Assembly (NCBI RefSeq): GCF_022479115.1
Contig: NZ_CP092497.1
Coordinates: 5,022,001 to 5,086,000, forward strand
DNA: 64,000 nucleotides
Origin: Amycolatopsis sp. EV170708-02-1
Lineage (GTDB): Bacteria; Actinomycetota; Actinomycetes; Mycobacteriales; Pseudonocardiaceae
Reading direction: 5' to 3'
Under the pieces are notes generated by a model. The model had not been told where the DNA came from. It worked only from the letters and a program-made list of their open reading frames with translations, and searched no databases. Shown here piece after piece: positions 17,932-26,615 of this stretch; the stretch's first letter is position 1, and each line of letters opens with the position of its first letter. The position numbers and the translations under genes were made by a program.

Positions 17932-20763
17932 TTAGGGAATGTCGCTGAGCAGGTCCGCGGTCAGGACGGTGCGCGAAGGCAATCCCAATTTGCGCAACGC
18001 TCGTCCGACATGGATCTCGACCGTCCTCGGCGAAAGGAACAGCCGCTCCCCGATCTCGCGGTTCGTCAGGTTCTGGGCGGCGAGACGGGCCACTTCGAGC
18101 TCCCTCGGGGACAACGCTTCGCCGTAACCCTTGCGTCCGCGCCGGGGCATCTCCGGATCGCATCGCCGCAACGAGCGTCGGCAGCGGAGCGCGTCCACGG
18201 CGGCGCCGAGGCGGGCGTACGTCGTCTCCGCGGTGGTGAAGGAAGCAACAGCACGCTCCCGCGCACCGGCCTCCGAGAAGCATCCGGCCGCGAGTTCGTC
18301 GGCGTAGGCCGCGAAATACGGGAGAGGCAGCGCGTTGTAGGCCTGCGCGGCGCCCAGCAGCAGGTCACCGGCGGCGAGGGTCTCACCACGCGCCTGCGTG
18401 AGCATGCCCCGGCACAGCAGCGCCGACGCGTTGGCGACCGGTGCGTCCTTCCCGTCGATACCCTGCCGGTACTCCGCCAGCAGCTCTCGCGCCTCGACGT
18501 GCTGCCCCAGCCCGAGCATGGTGCGCACGGCGAACGGCATCAGCTCGGCCGCCCAGACCCAGTTGTTCTTGCGGCGCACGGTTTCCAGGCCGAATTCGGC
18601 GAGGCGCCGGGCGGCCTGCAGATCCTTGCCCGCCTGATGGACGGCCACCCGGCCCGCGTACGCCGAAGCCTGCACCGGGACACTGCCCGCGGAAAGCGCG
18701 AACGCGGCGTCGAAGCTGCGCAGTGCCGCCGTCGGCCGGTGCTGCCCGTACTCGTACCAGCCGAGCACCAGCAGCGGCTCGGCCGCCAGCGAACTGTCCT
18801 TGTCGACCCGCGTCAGCATCGCGCGAGACTTCTCCGCGACACTCGCCCATTCCCCCATCGCGAGGTCCAGGCGCAGCTCCGTACCGTCGGCGAGCGCGTC
18901 GAGATAGGGCTGGTGGTCGTCGCGGATCAGCCGCCGCGCGGTCGCGAGATAGGCCCGCGCCACCGGATAGTGCCCGTTCCACGCCACCGCGTCGGCCAGG
19001 TTGATGTAGGTGCGGGCGACCTGGCGGCAGACCTCCGCCGACTCCGGAGCGCGCGGCAGATCGGCGACCTCGTGCCAGGCTTCCGGATCGGCGATCTGCA
19101 TCCGCGCCGAAAGCCGGTTGGCGGCGATCGCGGCGAGCAGCCCGGCGTCGTGCTCCCCCTTGCTCACCTGCTCGGCCTCGTCGAGCCAGCGGAAGTTCTC
19201 CTCGACCGGCACCGTCCCGATATGCGGCAGCGCCAAGGTGACCAGCCCCCTGGCGAGCAGCGCCTGCCGCCTGCCGAGATCGGCCGCGCCCAGTTCGATC
19301 TCCAGCCTGCCCGCTTCGACCTTGCCCACCTGGTTGATCAGCACCTGCCCGAGGTGGACCCGGATCTCGCCCCGCGCGGCCTTGCTCAGCGGCCATTCGC
19401 GCAGGATCTCCCGCAGCAGCCGCACCGTGCCGGCGTGCGCGATACTGCGCGGCAGTTCCCTGCCGAGCCGGACGGCGAACGATTCGCGCGCGGTGCGCGG
19501 CAGATCCGTGTCCCGCAAGGCCGCTTCGAGCAGACGGCCCGCTTCCTCGGTCCGGCCGTCTTCGATGGCGTTGTCGACCGCGACACCGGTCCACTGTGTC
19601 CACGCGGCGATGTCGCCCGCCAGCCGCGCGTGACGGGCGATGAGCGACGCGAAGGGTTCGGCGGCCGCCGCGAGCCGGGCGGCGGCGCGTCCGTGCATCG
19701 CGCACCGCTGAGGTCCGGGCAGCAGGGCGTAGACCGCTTCGGCGATCAGCGGACTTCCCGAGACATAGCGGCCGCGGCCGAGATCCCGCAGCAGTCCCGC
19801 TTCCACGGCTTCGGTGATCGCGCCGGAGACCTCCTCGGGCGGCGGCGCCGCGACCGCGCCCAGATCCGGCTCCCCGACGGGTGATCCCAGCACCGCGGCC
19901 GCGCGGACGACATCCCGGGCGGCGGGTCCGATGGCCGCCATCAGCCCGGAAACCCGGCTCCGCACGATCGGCGGCACCGTCGCCGAAGCCAGCCTGTCCG
20001 CCGAAAGCGCTTCGGCCGTGTCTCCGACGCTCTGGACCAACGCCGTCAGGTCGACGGCGATCCCGGACGTCCGGCGGTGGGCCGCTTCGGCGAAATCCGG
20101 CGCGCAGCGGCCGAAGGACGCGTCCAGCAACGTCCGTACCTGGACGGCGGTGAACGCCGCGAGCGAGAGCTGCGCGGCGGTCTCGCGCAACGGCGGGAAT
20201 CGCCTCGGCCCGCACACCACCGCGCTGACCACCACGCTCAGCGCCGCCGCAGGCGAGGCCGCGAGCCCGCGCAGGAACTCCCAGGTGTCGTCGTCCGCGC
20301 AGTGGACGTCGTCGAGCACCAGCACCGCCGGACCACAGCCGGTCAATACCTCCCGCACGGCACGGAACTCCTGCTGCCGGACGGTTTCGGCGTCCGCGTT
20401 CTCCGGGAAGGGCGGCAGCCACGGCGACCATTCCGGGACGAGCCGCCGCAGGACGCCGGTCACCGGGGAGAAGCCCGACGCGTGGGCGGCGGCCACGGCG
20501 CTCTTCCCGAGCAGCGCGTCGACCAACGACGCCAGCCGGGAAGGCCGTGAGAACGAACCGCACCGGGCGGACCAGACCACACGCGAGGCGATCGCGGGAT
20601 GGGCGGCCAGTTCTTCGAGCAACCGGCTCCGGCCCACTCCCGGTTCGCCCTCGACGACGGCGACCGACGGCGGGCGCGAGGCGACGCGCACCAGTTCGGC
20701 CAATTCGGTGTCGCGGGCCACGAACACCGATGCCGTACCGATCGTCGGCATGCTCGGGACCAT
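17932..20763 (-). CDS. Large ATP-binding LuxR-family (LAL) regulator with altered Walker A
   Basis: A 943-residue LAL-type transcription regulator. It has an N-terminal AAA-type ATPase (residues about 15-320), a long TPR-like helical middle and a C-terminal LuxR helix-turn-helix (LSPRELEVARLAAQNLTNRE, then FLSPRTVEIHVGRALRKLG). Walker B is VLVLDDVHCADDD. The P-loop reads GEPGVGRS, with Arg in place of the invariant Lys, so ATP binding or hydrolysis may be impaired. The start at 20763 is chosen because family proteins begin close to the ATPase domain; no clear ribosome site supports it. It sits between secreted protease genes, which are candidate targets. Confidence 0.85.
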   Translation of the reverse strand: MVPSMPTIGTASVFVARDTELAELVRVASRPPSVAVVEGEPGVGRSRLLEELAAHPAIASRVVWSARCGSFSRPSRLASLVDALLGKSAVAAAHASGFSPVTGVLRRLVPEWSPWLPPFPENADAETVRQQEFRAVREVLTGCGPAVLVLDDVHCADDDTWEFLRGLAASPAAALSVVVSAVVCGPRRFPPLRETAAQLSLAAFTAVQVRTLLDASFGRCAPDFAEAAHRRTSGIAVDLTALVQSVGDTAEALSADRLASATVPPIVRSRVSGLMAAIGPAARDVVRAAAVLGSPVGEPDLGAVAAPPPEEVSGAITEAVEAGLLRDLGRGRYVSGSPLIAEAVYALLPGPQRCAMHGRAAARLAAAAEPFASLIARHARLAGDIAAWTQWTGVAVDNAIEDGRTEEAGRLLEAALRDTDLPRTARESFAVRLGRELPRSIAHAGTVRLLREILREWPLSKAARGEIRVHLGQVLINQVGKVEAGRLEIELGAADLGRRQALLARGLVTLALPHIGTVPVEENFRWLDEAEQVSKGEHDAGLLAAIAANRLSARMQIADPEAWHEVADLPRAPESAEVCRQVARTYINLADAVAWNGHYPVARAYLATARRLIRDDHQPYLDALADGTELRLDLAMGEWASVAEKSRAMLTRVDKDSSLAAEPLLVLGWYEYGQHRPTAALRSFDAAFALSAGSVPVQASAYAGRVAVHQAGKDLQAARRLAEFGLETVRRKNNWVWAAELMPFAVRTMLGLGQHVEARELLAEYRQGIDGKDAPVANASALLCRGMLTQARGETLAAGDLLLGAAQAYNALPLPYFAAYADELAAGCFSEAGARERAVASFTTAETTYARLGAAVDALRCRRSLRRCDPEMPRRGRKGYGEALSPRELEVARLAAQNLTNREIGERLFLSPRTVEIHVGRALRKLGLPSRTVLTADLLSDIP

Positions 20764-21136
20764 ACCGAGCGGACACCCGCCGAAAGGCGGGAACACGAAC
20801 AGTGACCACGAGCCGCGCGCTTTCCGCTGGTCCACACCACCGGAGTCACGACCTCGCCGCACTGTTAACTCGATCGGACGACGACGACCTGCGGTGACAC
20901 CGACCCCCGCATCGCCAATACGGACCCTTAGGTATTGCCGCGAACCTTGCCATGAGACCACCAGAGGGTGAATCTCAGACTGTTCGCAGTGCCCCTCTGT
21001 CACTTCGCCACAGCGCAACTCCCCCTGCTCGCGCCGGTCCGCCACCCATTCGGGTAGCCGAAGTCCCCACCTGTCCCTTACGGGTGGCCGCCGCGCCTGC
21101 TTCGCGTTCGACCATCCAGTTAGGAGTGTTCCGACG
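20764..21136. promoter_or_regulatory. Divergent upstream region of the LuxR and cysteine peptidase genes
   Basis: This 373-bp gap should hold both promoters. The only structure I can point to is an inverted repeat CAATAC (20916-20921) and GTATTG (20932-20937) with a 10-bp spacer, a possible operator. AGGAG at 21122-21126 serves the peptidase GTG start at 21137. No open frame with coding character is seen. Confidence 0.45.
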
Positions 21137-21727
21137 GTGAAGATCTCGTTCAGGCGCGGGCTGGCCACGGCCTGCGCCGGTGTCGCCGCGCTGGTCGCCC
21201 TGCAGGCGCCCGCCACCGCGGCACCCGCCATCACGGCGGCCACCACGATCCCGATCAGGATGCAGGCACAGGAGAAGAGCAACTGGTGCTGGGACGCCAG
21301 TGGCAACACGATCGCCGCCTGGTGGGGCCACTCCCTCACCCAGACGAAGTTCTGCCAGATCGCGCACAACGAGTCCGGTTCGGACTGCGCGAACAACCAG
21401 GGCTACCTGAGCGACCAGCAGCGCGTGTTCCGCTGGCTCGGGTTCAGCAACGTCGGCACCTACAGCTCCTCGGGCCAGACGCTGAGCTTCGCCTCCATCA
21501 AGAGCCAGGTCGACGCGCGGCAGCCGATCGGCACCCGGATCGGCTGGCGCAACGGCGGCGGCCATATGCACGTGCTCTACGGCTACGACAACACCAACGG
21601 CGCGACGACGGTGTACTACGGCGACCCGTGGGGCTCGAGCCCCCGCTACAACCAGATGAGCTACAACGCCTACCGGTCCAACAACTCCTTCACCTGGACC
21701 CACACCGTCTACGGGATCAAGGACTGA
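21137..21727 (+). CDS. Secreted papain-like (AvrRpt2/C70-type) cysteine peptidase
   Basis: A 196-residue exported protein. A signal peptide (residues 1-29, cut after ATAA) is followed by a papain-like domain with Cys51 in EKSNWCWDASGN, His143/His145 in NGGGHMHVLYGYD and Asp163 in YYGDPWG, the Cys-His-Asp/Asn order of papain-fold peptidases. The family is known from AvrRpt2-like effectors and many secreted actinobacterial homologues. Two further cysteines (73 and 84) may form a disulfide. The next gene begins 4 bp after its stop. Confidence 0.82.
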   Translation: MKISFRRGLATACAGVAALVALQAPATAAPAITAATTIPIRMQAQEKSNWCWDASGNTIAAWWGHSLTQTKFCQIAHNESGSDCANNQGYLSDQQRVFRWLGFSNVGTYSSSGQTLSFASIKSQVDARQPIGTRIGWRNGGGHMHVLYGYDNTNGATTVYYGDPWGSSPRYNQMSYNAYRSNNSFTWTHTVYGIKD

Positions 21728-21731
21728 AACC

Positions 21732-22484
21732 ATGAAGCGAACCTTCCTCGGCGCCACGATCCTCGCTCTCGGGCTGTCGCTGGCGCTCGGCGGCCAGTCC
21801 TCCGCCGCCGACGCCCCCAGCGGCGCGCCCACCGCCGCCGACCTCGCCGCGGTGTCCACAGTGGTCACCAGTGACGCGACCACCCAGCGGCTCGCCAAGG
21901 CGCAGTTCCCCGGCGCGGCCAAGGCGGACACGGCCCTCGCGGCCAAAACCGCCAAGGCCGATCCGCGGACCCCGGTGGCGGTCTACCAGCCGACCGCCGC
22001 CTTCATCGACGGCACCTCCACCGTGCCCGCCGAGCTCGCCTACGTCGCCACTCCGGCGACACTGGGCAACGGCGACGCCGCGACCGTGTGGTCGCAGCGT
22101 GAGGGCTCGGGCTGGTCGGTCTACAACGTCGCCTCGGGTGACGTCGAAAAGCGCCTCGCGGCGCAGGTCGGCAAGGGCTACCTCCTGAGCGAACCTCAGG
22201 CGGGCGCCTGGTACGCCGTCGACGGGGACACCGTGACCGTCCTCGACGGCTCGTCGGTGGCGAAGACCGGCGAGAAGATGTCGCTCGCCGCCTACCGCGA
22301 AGCCCTGCAGAGCCGCTACGGCGACAAGCTGCCCGGCTCGGCCTACGACCGCACCGGTGCGGCCGGCGGTTACGGTGCCGCCCCGGTGGGCGACACCGAC
22401 GTGCCGTGGTGGCCGTACGCGCTCGGCGCGCTCTTCCTCGCCGCCGCGGGCACGGCTGCCACGCTGCGGCTTCGCAAGCAGTAA
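21732..22484 (+). CDS. Secreted, membrane-anchored partner of the cysteine peptidase (unknown family)
   Basis: A 250-residue protein with a signal peptide (residues 1-25, ending SSAAD), an Ala-rich soluble region and one C-terminal membrane helix (residues about 226-243) followed by RLRKQ. The middle contains KVGKGYLLSEPQAGAWYAVDGD-like beta structure but no recognised motif. It starts 4 bp after the peptidase gene, so the two are surely cotranscribed. A role as inhibitor, chaperone or surface anchor for the peptidase is inference from position. It converges on the monooxygenase gene across a repeat. Confidence 0.65.
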   Translation: MKRTFLGATILALGLSLALGGQSSAADAPSGAPTAADLAAVSTVVTSDATTQRLAKAQFPGAAKADTALAAKTAKADPRTPVAVYQPTAAFIDGTSTVPAELAYVATPATLGNGDAATVWSQREGSGWSVYNVASGDVEKRLAAQVGKGYLLSEPQAGAWYAVDGDTVTVLDGSSVAKTGEKMSLAAYREALQSRYGDKLPGSAYDRTGAAGGYGAAPVGDTDVPWWPYALGALFLAAAGTAATLRLRKQ

Positions 22485-22489
22485 GCGCC

Positions 22490-22577
22490 GTGGGCTGAAG
22501 GACGCTTTCACCGCATGCGATGCACTGAAAGCGTCCTTCGCCGCGTGTCATGCGGTGAAGGACGCTTTCAGCCCACG
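22490..22577. repeat. Three-copy palindromic repeat between convergent genes
   Basis: GAAGGACGCTTTCA occurs at 22497-22510 and 22557-22570, with its reverse complement TGAAAGCGTCCTTC at 22526-22539. Outer arms GTGGGCTGAA (22490-22499) and TTCAGCCCAC (22568-22577) close the whole block. The middle copy can pair with either neighbour, giving alternative hairpins. It fills the gap between two convergent genes exactly up to the monooxygenase stop codon, so a bidirectional terminator role is likely. Confidence 0.78.
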
Positions 22578-24059
22578 CTAGGCGAACGTGTAGTCCTCGA
22601 TCGGGAAGCTCTGCGCCTCCTTGATGGCGTTCAGCGTGGAGGACGGCCGCAGCAGGGTCGCCTCGCCGTGCGGGTTGAAGTAGTAGCTGTTCGCCGGGGC
22701 GCAGTTCCCGAGCGTGAAGATCGAGTCGCCGAGGCGTTCGGTCATCCGGTCGAGGAACGCGTCGTTGGCCTCCTGCGTGACCTCGAACTCCGTGGCGCCG
22801 CGCCGCCGCATCGCGCCGAAGAGCCGGTCCATATGCCGCATCTGCGTCTCGATGGTGGTGAAATAGGACAGTCCCGAGTAGGAATACGGGCTGTTGAGCG
22901 AGATGAAGTTGGGGAACTTCGGGATCGCGACCCCCTCGTAGGCCTGGAAACGGTTCTCCCGCCACCACTTCCCGAGATCCCGGCCGCCGCGCCCGATGAT
23001 CTCGATCGCCGGGAAGTTCGCCTCCCACAGGTCGAATCCGGTCGCCAGCACCAGCACGTCGATATCCCGCCGCCGTCCGTCCGCGGTCTCGATCCCGGTC
23101 TTGTCGATCTTCGCGATGGACGTCGTCTCCAGGTGCACGTGGTCCTTGGTGAAGGCCGGGTAGTACTCGTTGGAGAACGTCGGGCGCTTGCAGCCGAACG
23201 AATAGCGCGGCGTCAGTTCCGCGCGCAGCCCCGGATCCCTCACCTGACGGCGCAGATGCGCCTGGCACCACAGCTTGCCGAGCCGGTTCGCCATCGGCAG
23301 CTGCTTGTAGTGCAGCACCCCGGAGACCATCATCAGTTCCAGCAGCGCGGTCCCGGTCAGCCGGGCGGCCCGCTGGGTGAACGGGAGCGCGGCGAACGCG
23401 CGCCGGACCGCCTTGGGCACCGGGAAGTCCAGTTTGGGGCTCACCCAGATCGGGGTCCGCTGGTACACGGTGAGGTCCCGCGCGACCTTCGCGACCTCGG
23501 GGATCAGCTGGACCGCGGTCGCGCCGGTGCCGATCACCGCGACCCGTTTGCCGGCGAGTTCGTACTCGTCGTCCCACGCGGTGGTGTGGATGACCTTGCC
23601 GCCGAAGGTGTCGATCCCGGCGATGTCGGGTTTCTTCGGCTGGGAAAGGAATCCCGTGGCGGTGAGGAGGTACTTGGCGGTGACCGGGTCGCCGTCGGCG
23701 AGCGAGACCTTCCAGTGCGCGTCCGCCTCGTCCCACACCGCGCCGGTGACCACCGAGCCGAAGCGCATGTAGCGCCGCAGCCGGTACTTGTCCGCGACGT
23801 GCTCCGCGTATCGCTTGAGTTCCGCACCCGGCGCGAAGAGACGCGACCAATGCGGATTCGGCTCGAACGAGTAGGAGTAGGTGGCCGACGGGATGTCGAC
23901 GGCCAGCCCGGGATAGCGGTTCACGTGCCAGGTGCCGCCGAGATCGGATTCGCGTTCGAGGATGAGCAGGTTGTCGTAGCCGAGCCGGTTGAGCTGGATC
24001 GCCGCGCCCATCCCGCCGAAACCGGCGCCCACGACGACGGCGTCGTACTGCGTGGTCAT
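22578..24059 (-). CDS. Baeyer-Villiger-type flavin monooxygenase
   Basis: A 493-residue FAD- and NADPH-dependent monooxygenase. The N-terminal FAD site is VVVGAGFGGMG (residues 8-18), the Baeyer-Villiger fingerprint FGGKVIHTTAWD spans 152-163, and the second dinucleotide site is GTGATA at 177-182. Family enzymes insert oxygen next to ketones; the mycobacterial relative MymA acts in lipid metabolism. ATG at 24059 overlaps the dehydrogenase stop (ATGA). With the upstream short-chain dehydrogenase and patatin genes it could form an alcohol to ketone to ester to acid route. The substrate is unknown. Confidence 0.9.
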   Translation of the reverse strand: MTTQYDAVVVGAGFGGMGAAIQLNRLGYDNLLILERESDLGGTWHVNRYPGLAVDIPSATYSYSFEPNPHWSRLFAPGAELKRYAEHVADKYRLRRYMRFGSVVTGAVWDEADAHWKVSLADGDPVTAKYLLTATGFLSQPKKPDIAGIDTFGGKVIHTTAWDDEYELAGKRVAVIGTGATAVQLIPEVAKVARDLTVYQRTPIWVSPKLDFPVPKAVRRAFAALPFTQRAARLTGTALLELMMVSGVLHYKQLPMANRLGKLWCQAHLRRQVRDPGLRAELTPRYSFGCKRPTFSNEYYPAFTKDHVHLETTSIAKIDKTGIETADGRRRDIDVLVLATGFDLWEANFPAIEIIGRGGRDLGKWWRENRFQAYEGVAIPKFPNFISLNSPYSYSGLSYFTTIETQMRHMDRLFGAMRRRGATEFEVTQEANDAFLDRMTERLGDSIFTLGNCAPANSYYFNPHGEATLLRPSSTLNAIKEAQSFPIEDYTFA

Positions 24060-24904
24060 GCGTTTTCCTCCCGGTGGGTGTCCTGGTCGAGGCGGGCGCG
24101 GTAGCCGTCCCGCTCGGGTGGATCGGGGCGCAGCGCCCGGTCGTCCCGCACCAGACGGCGGAACGCGTTGAGCGCCGGTTCGGGGGTCACGGCCGCGAGG
24201 CTCGCGAGCGCGCCCACATAACCGGGCACGGCGATCTCGGCGGCCCGGGTGCGGACGGAATCCACGACGGCGTCGGCGATCCGGCCCGGTTTCACCTTCG
24301 GGATCGGCCGCATGTCGAGCCCGGAGGCAAGCGCGGTGTCGACCGCCGACGGCAGCACGGCGGAGACGCTCACGCCGTGCGGCGCGTACTCCAGGCGGGT
24401 CGCCGCGGTCAGGCCGACGACGGCGAACTTGCTGGCGTTGTAGATCGCCAGCCCTTTCACCGGGAACTTCCCGGCCAGCGACGCGACGTTGACGATATGC
24501 CCGCGCCCGCGTTCCAGCATGCCGGGCAGGGCCAGCCGCATACCGTGGACGACGCCGAAGACGTTGACCTCCATGGTCGCCCGGTTCAGCGCGTCGGAGA
24601 GATCGAGGAAGCCACCGTTCGGCATGATCCCGGCGTTGTTGACGAGTACCGCGAGCGGTCCGTTCGCCTGTTCGGCCTCGCCGAGGAACGCGGCGAACGA
24701 CGCCGGATCGGCGACGTCCAGGTGATACGCGGTGCCGCCGATGTCGTCGGCGGTCCGCTTCGCGGCTTCGAAGTCGAGATCGCCGATGGAGACGCGCGCG
24801 CCGAGGGCGGCCATGCGTTCCGCGGTCGCGCGGCCGATACCCTGCCCCGCGCCGGTGATCGCCACGTGCGCGCGGGCGAGTTCGAGGTCCGGGTACTTGG
24901 TCAT
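24056..24904 (-). CDS. Short-chain dehydrogenase/reductase
   Basis: A 282-residue classical SDR with cofactor motif TGAGQGIG (17-24), an NNAG (89-92), catalytic Ser142 and YNASK (Tyr155, Lys159). An acidic GDLD after the second strand favours NAD(H). It overlaps the monooxygenase start by 4 bp and the patatin stop by 4 bp, so it is translationally coupled on both sides. The C-terminal extension after residue 245 resembles SadH-type dehydrogenases found beside MymA-like monooxygenases. Likely job: oxidation of an alcohol or reduction of a ketone in the same pathway. Confidence 0.92.
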   Translation of the reverse strand: MTKYPDLELARAHVAITGAGQGIGRATAERMAALGARVSIGDLDFEAAKRTADDIGGTAYHLDVADPASFAAFLGEAEQANGPLAVLVNNAGIMPNGGFLDLSDALNRATMEVNVFGVVHGMRLALPGMLERGRGHIVNVASLAGKFPVKGLAIYNASKFAVVGLTAATRLEYAPHGVSVSAVLPSAVDTALASGLDMRPIPKVKPGRIADAVVDSVRTRAAEIAVPGYVGALASLAAVTPEPALNAFRRLVRDDRALRPDPPERDGYRARLDQDTHREENA

Positions 24905-25835
24905 GCGCGTACTCCTGCTCGTTCGAAGGCTTCGGCGACCAGGCCGGGGGCCGTCCTCGACGCCGTGGCCAGCACGTGCTCCCGCCGCCGTCCGTCCATG
25001 AAGTTCGCGCCCATGGCGGCGAGATCGGCGGGCCCCGGCTCGATCCGCACCACCCGGACACCCGCCGCGCGCAGCCGCCGTGTCTCTTCGTCGACCCGCC
25101 TGGTCATCGCCGTCCGCAGCAGCCGTTCCAGCCGGGCCGCACCGCGCGCCGGAGCACCGCCTTCGCTGCTCATCGGCGCGATCAGCACCACCTCGCCGAC
25201 ATCGTGACCGAGCAGGAGATCGGCCGATGTCGGGGAGAGCGTGCCACCGTCGATCAGCGGCCGTCCGTCCACAACGGACGGTGGGAACCAGCCGGGGATC
25301 GCCCACGACGCGGCGATCGCCTCGCCGAGGCGGGCGGGCGGCGCGTCCGGGGAGCCGAGCGCGATCCGCCTTCCCGTCAGGTCGGCGGCCATCAGCCAGG
25401 TCGCGGGGTGCGGGACCCAGCCGCCGGGCGCCAGCGCGTCCCCGAGTTCGCGCAGCCAGCCGGCGTCTCCTCTGCCCTGGGGCAGAAGACCGGCGAGTCC
25501 GGCGAGCGTGTCGACGTCCCGCCGCAGCGCGGCCCGGACCAATCCGGTCGACGGCCAGCGCGGAGTCGGCACCGGCGGGAGCCTGCCCGGCGCCCGGCGG
25601 ACGTGCGCGGCGACGACGGCGTCACCACCTGGCGCGCCCGCCACCGCGTCGAGGATCGCCTTCGCCGGGATGCCCGCCCCGAGCATGGCCACCGCTTCGG
25701 CCCCGCCGACGTGCCGACCAGGACGTCCGCCTCGCGGGGATCCCAGCCGAGCGCGTCGAGGACCGCGGCCGTCCAGGCGAACCCGAGGGTCCCGCCGCAG
25801 CCGAGCACCAGCGCCCTCGCGGAATGACGTATCAT
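24901..25835 (-). pseudogene. Patatin-like phospholipase, disrupted by a one-base frameshift
   Basis: The ATG at 25835 opens a frame reading GCGGTLGFAWTAAVLDAL and VLVGTSAG, the oxyanion loop and GxSxG nucleophile of patatins. The frame breaks right after GTSAG. The remaining patatin domain (AEAVAMLGAGIPAKAILDA to a catalytic Asp in IDGGTLS) continues in another frame down to the stop at 24901. Adding one C within the CCCC at 25701-25704 restores a 311-residue protein. Intact family members are serine acyl hydrolases acting on lipids. It is the first gene of the operon with SDR and monooxygenase. Either a sequencing error or a real null allele. Confidence 0.8.
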
Positions 25836-25855
25836 TTCCGGAACGGTATGTCATT
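25823..25855. promoter_or_regulatory. TetR-type operator between the patatin and TetR genes
   Basis: An imperfect inverted repeat with arms beginning AATGAC (25823-25828) and ending GTCATT (25850-25855) around the centre TTCCGGAA. It covers the patatin start codon and lies 28 bp before the TetR start, a good position to repress both divergent units. Confidence 0.6.
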
Positions 25856-25883
25856 TGAACGCCTCAGGCAATAAGCTGGCGGA

Positions 25884-26516
25884 ATGACGACGGAGATCCC
25901 GGTCAGCAGGGCCGCACGGAAGAAGCAGGAACTACGGCGCGAGATCGTGGAGACCGCGTTCGACTGCTTCGCCGAGCGCGGCTACCACGCGACCGGGATC
26001 GCCGACATCGCCGCCCGGCTCGGCATCGGGCACGGCACGTTCTACCGGTACTTCCAGAACAAGCGGGACATCGTCGACCACGTCATCACCGACCTGGTCG
26101 AGAAGGTGGTCGGCGCGCTGGCCGCGGACAACGCGCCGGACGCGGTCAACAGCCTCGCCGAATATCGCAAGCAGAGCGCCCGGATCGGCGACGCGCTCGC
26201 CCGGATCTTCGGCAGCGACCCGCGGATGGCCCGGTTCCTCCTGCTCGAAGCGGCGGGTATCGACGCCGAAATGCGGGAACGGGTGCTGGACTTCTACGAG
26301 ACCGCCGCCGAGCTGACCGCGGGCTATCTGCACCACGGCGTCCGCCTCGGGTATCTGCACGAGGACCTGGACGTGGACTCCACCGCCCGCGCGATCAACG
26401 GGATGATCCTCGCGTCGATCCTGTCCGAACTGCGCGATCCCTCACCGGAGCGGCAGGCCGCGATGAGCCGGGCGGTCCGCCGCGTGATGTACGACGGGAT
26501 CGCGACGCACCAGTAA
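25884..26516 (+). CDS. TetR-family regulator of the monooxygenase operon
   Basis: A 210-residue TetR regulator with N-terminal helix-turn-helix (residues about 15-62: IADIAARLGIGHGTFYRYFQ). The C-terminal domain is the ligand pocket. It is divergent from the patatin-SDR-monooxygenase operon across a 48-bp gap carrying a palindromic operator, so it is the probable repressor of that operon and of itself. The inducer is likely a lipid or ketone substrate, by inference. Confidence 0.9.
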   Translation: MTTEIPVSRAARKKQELRREIVETAFDCFAERGYHATGIADIAARLGIGHGTFYRYFQNKRDIVDHVITDLVEKVVGALAADNAPDAVNSLAEYRKQSARIGDALARIFGSDPRMARFLLLEAAGIDAEMRERVLDFYETAAELTAGYLHHGVRLGYLHEDLDVDSTARAINGMILASILSELRDPSPERQAAMSRAVRRVMYDGIATHQ

Positions 26517-26615
26517 GCGGGGTCCGGGCGATACTGGTGCCACGCTCATGGAACAGGGTCCGGATATCCCGGGTCTAGCGGCGAAAACGCAGACCGGCAC
26601 CGACGAAAACGAACC

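Noticed and set aside
14593..19884. Long plus-strand frames over the protease and LuxR genes
   Set aside because: Shadows of well-supported minus-strand genes with catalytic motifs.
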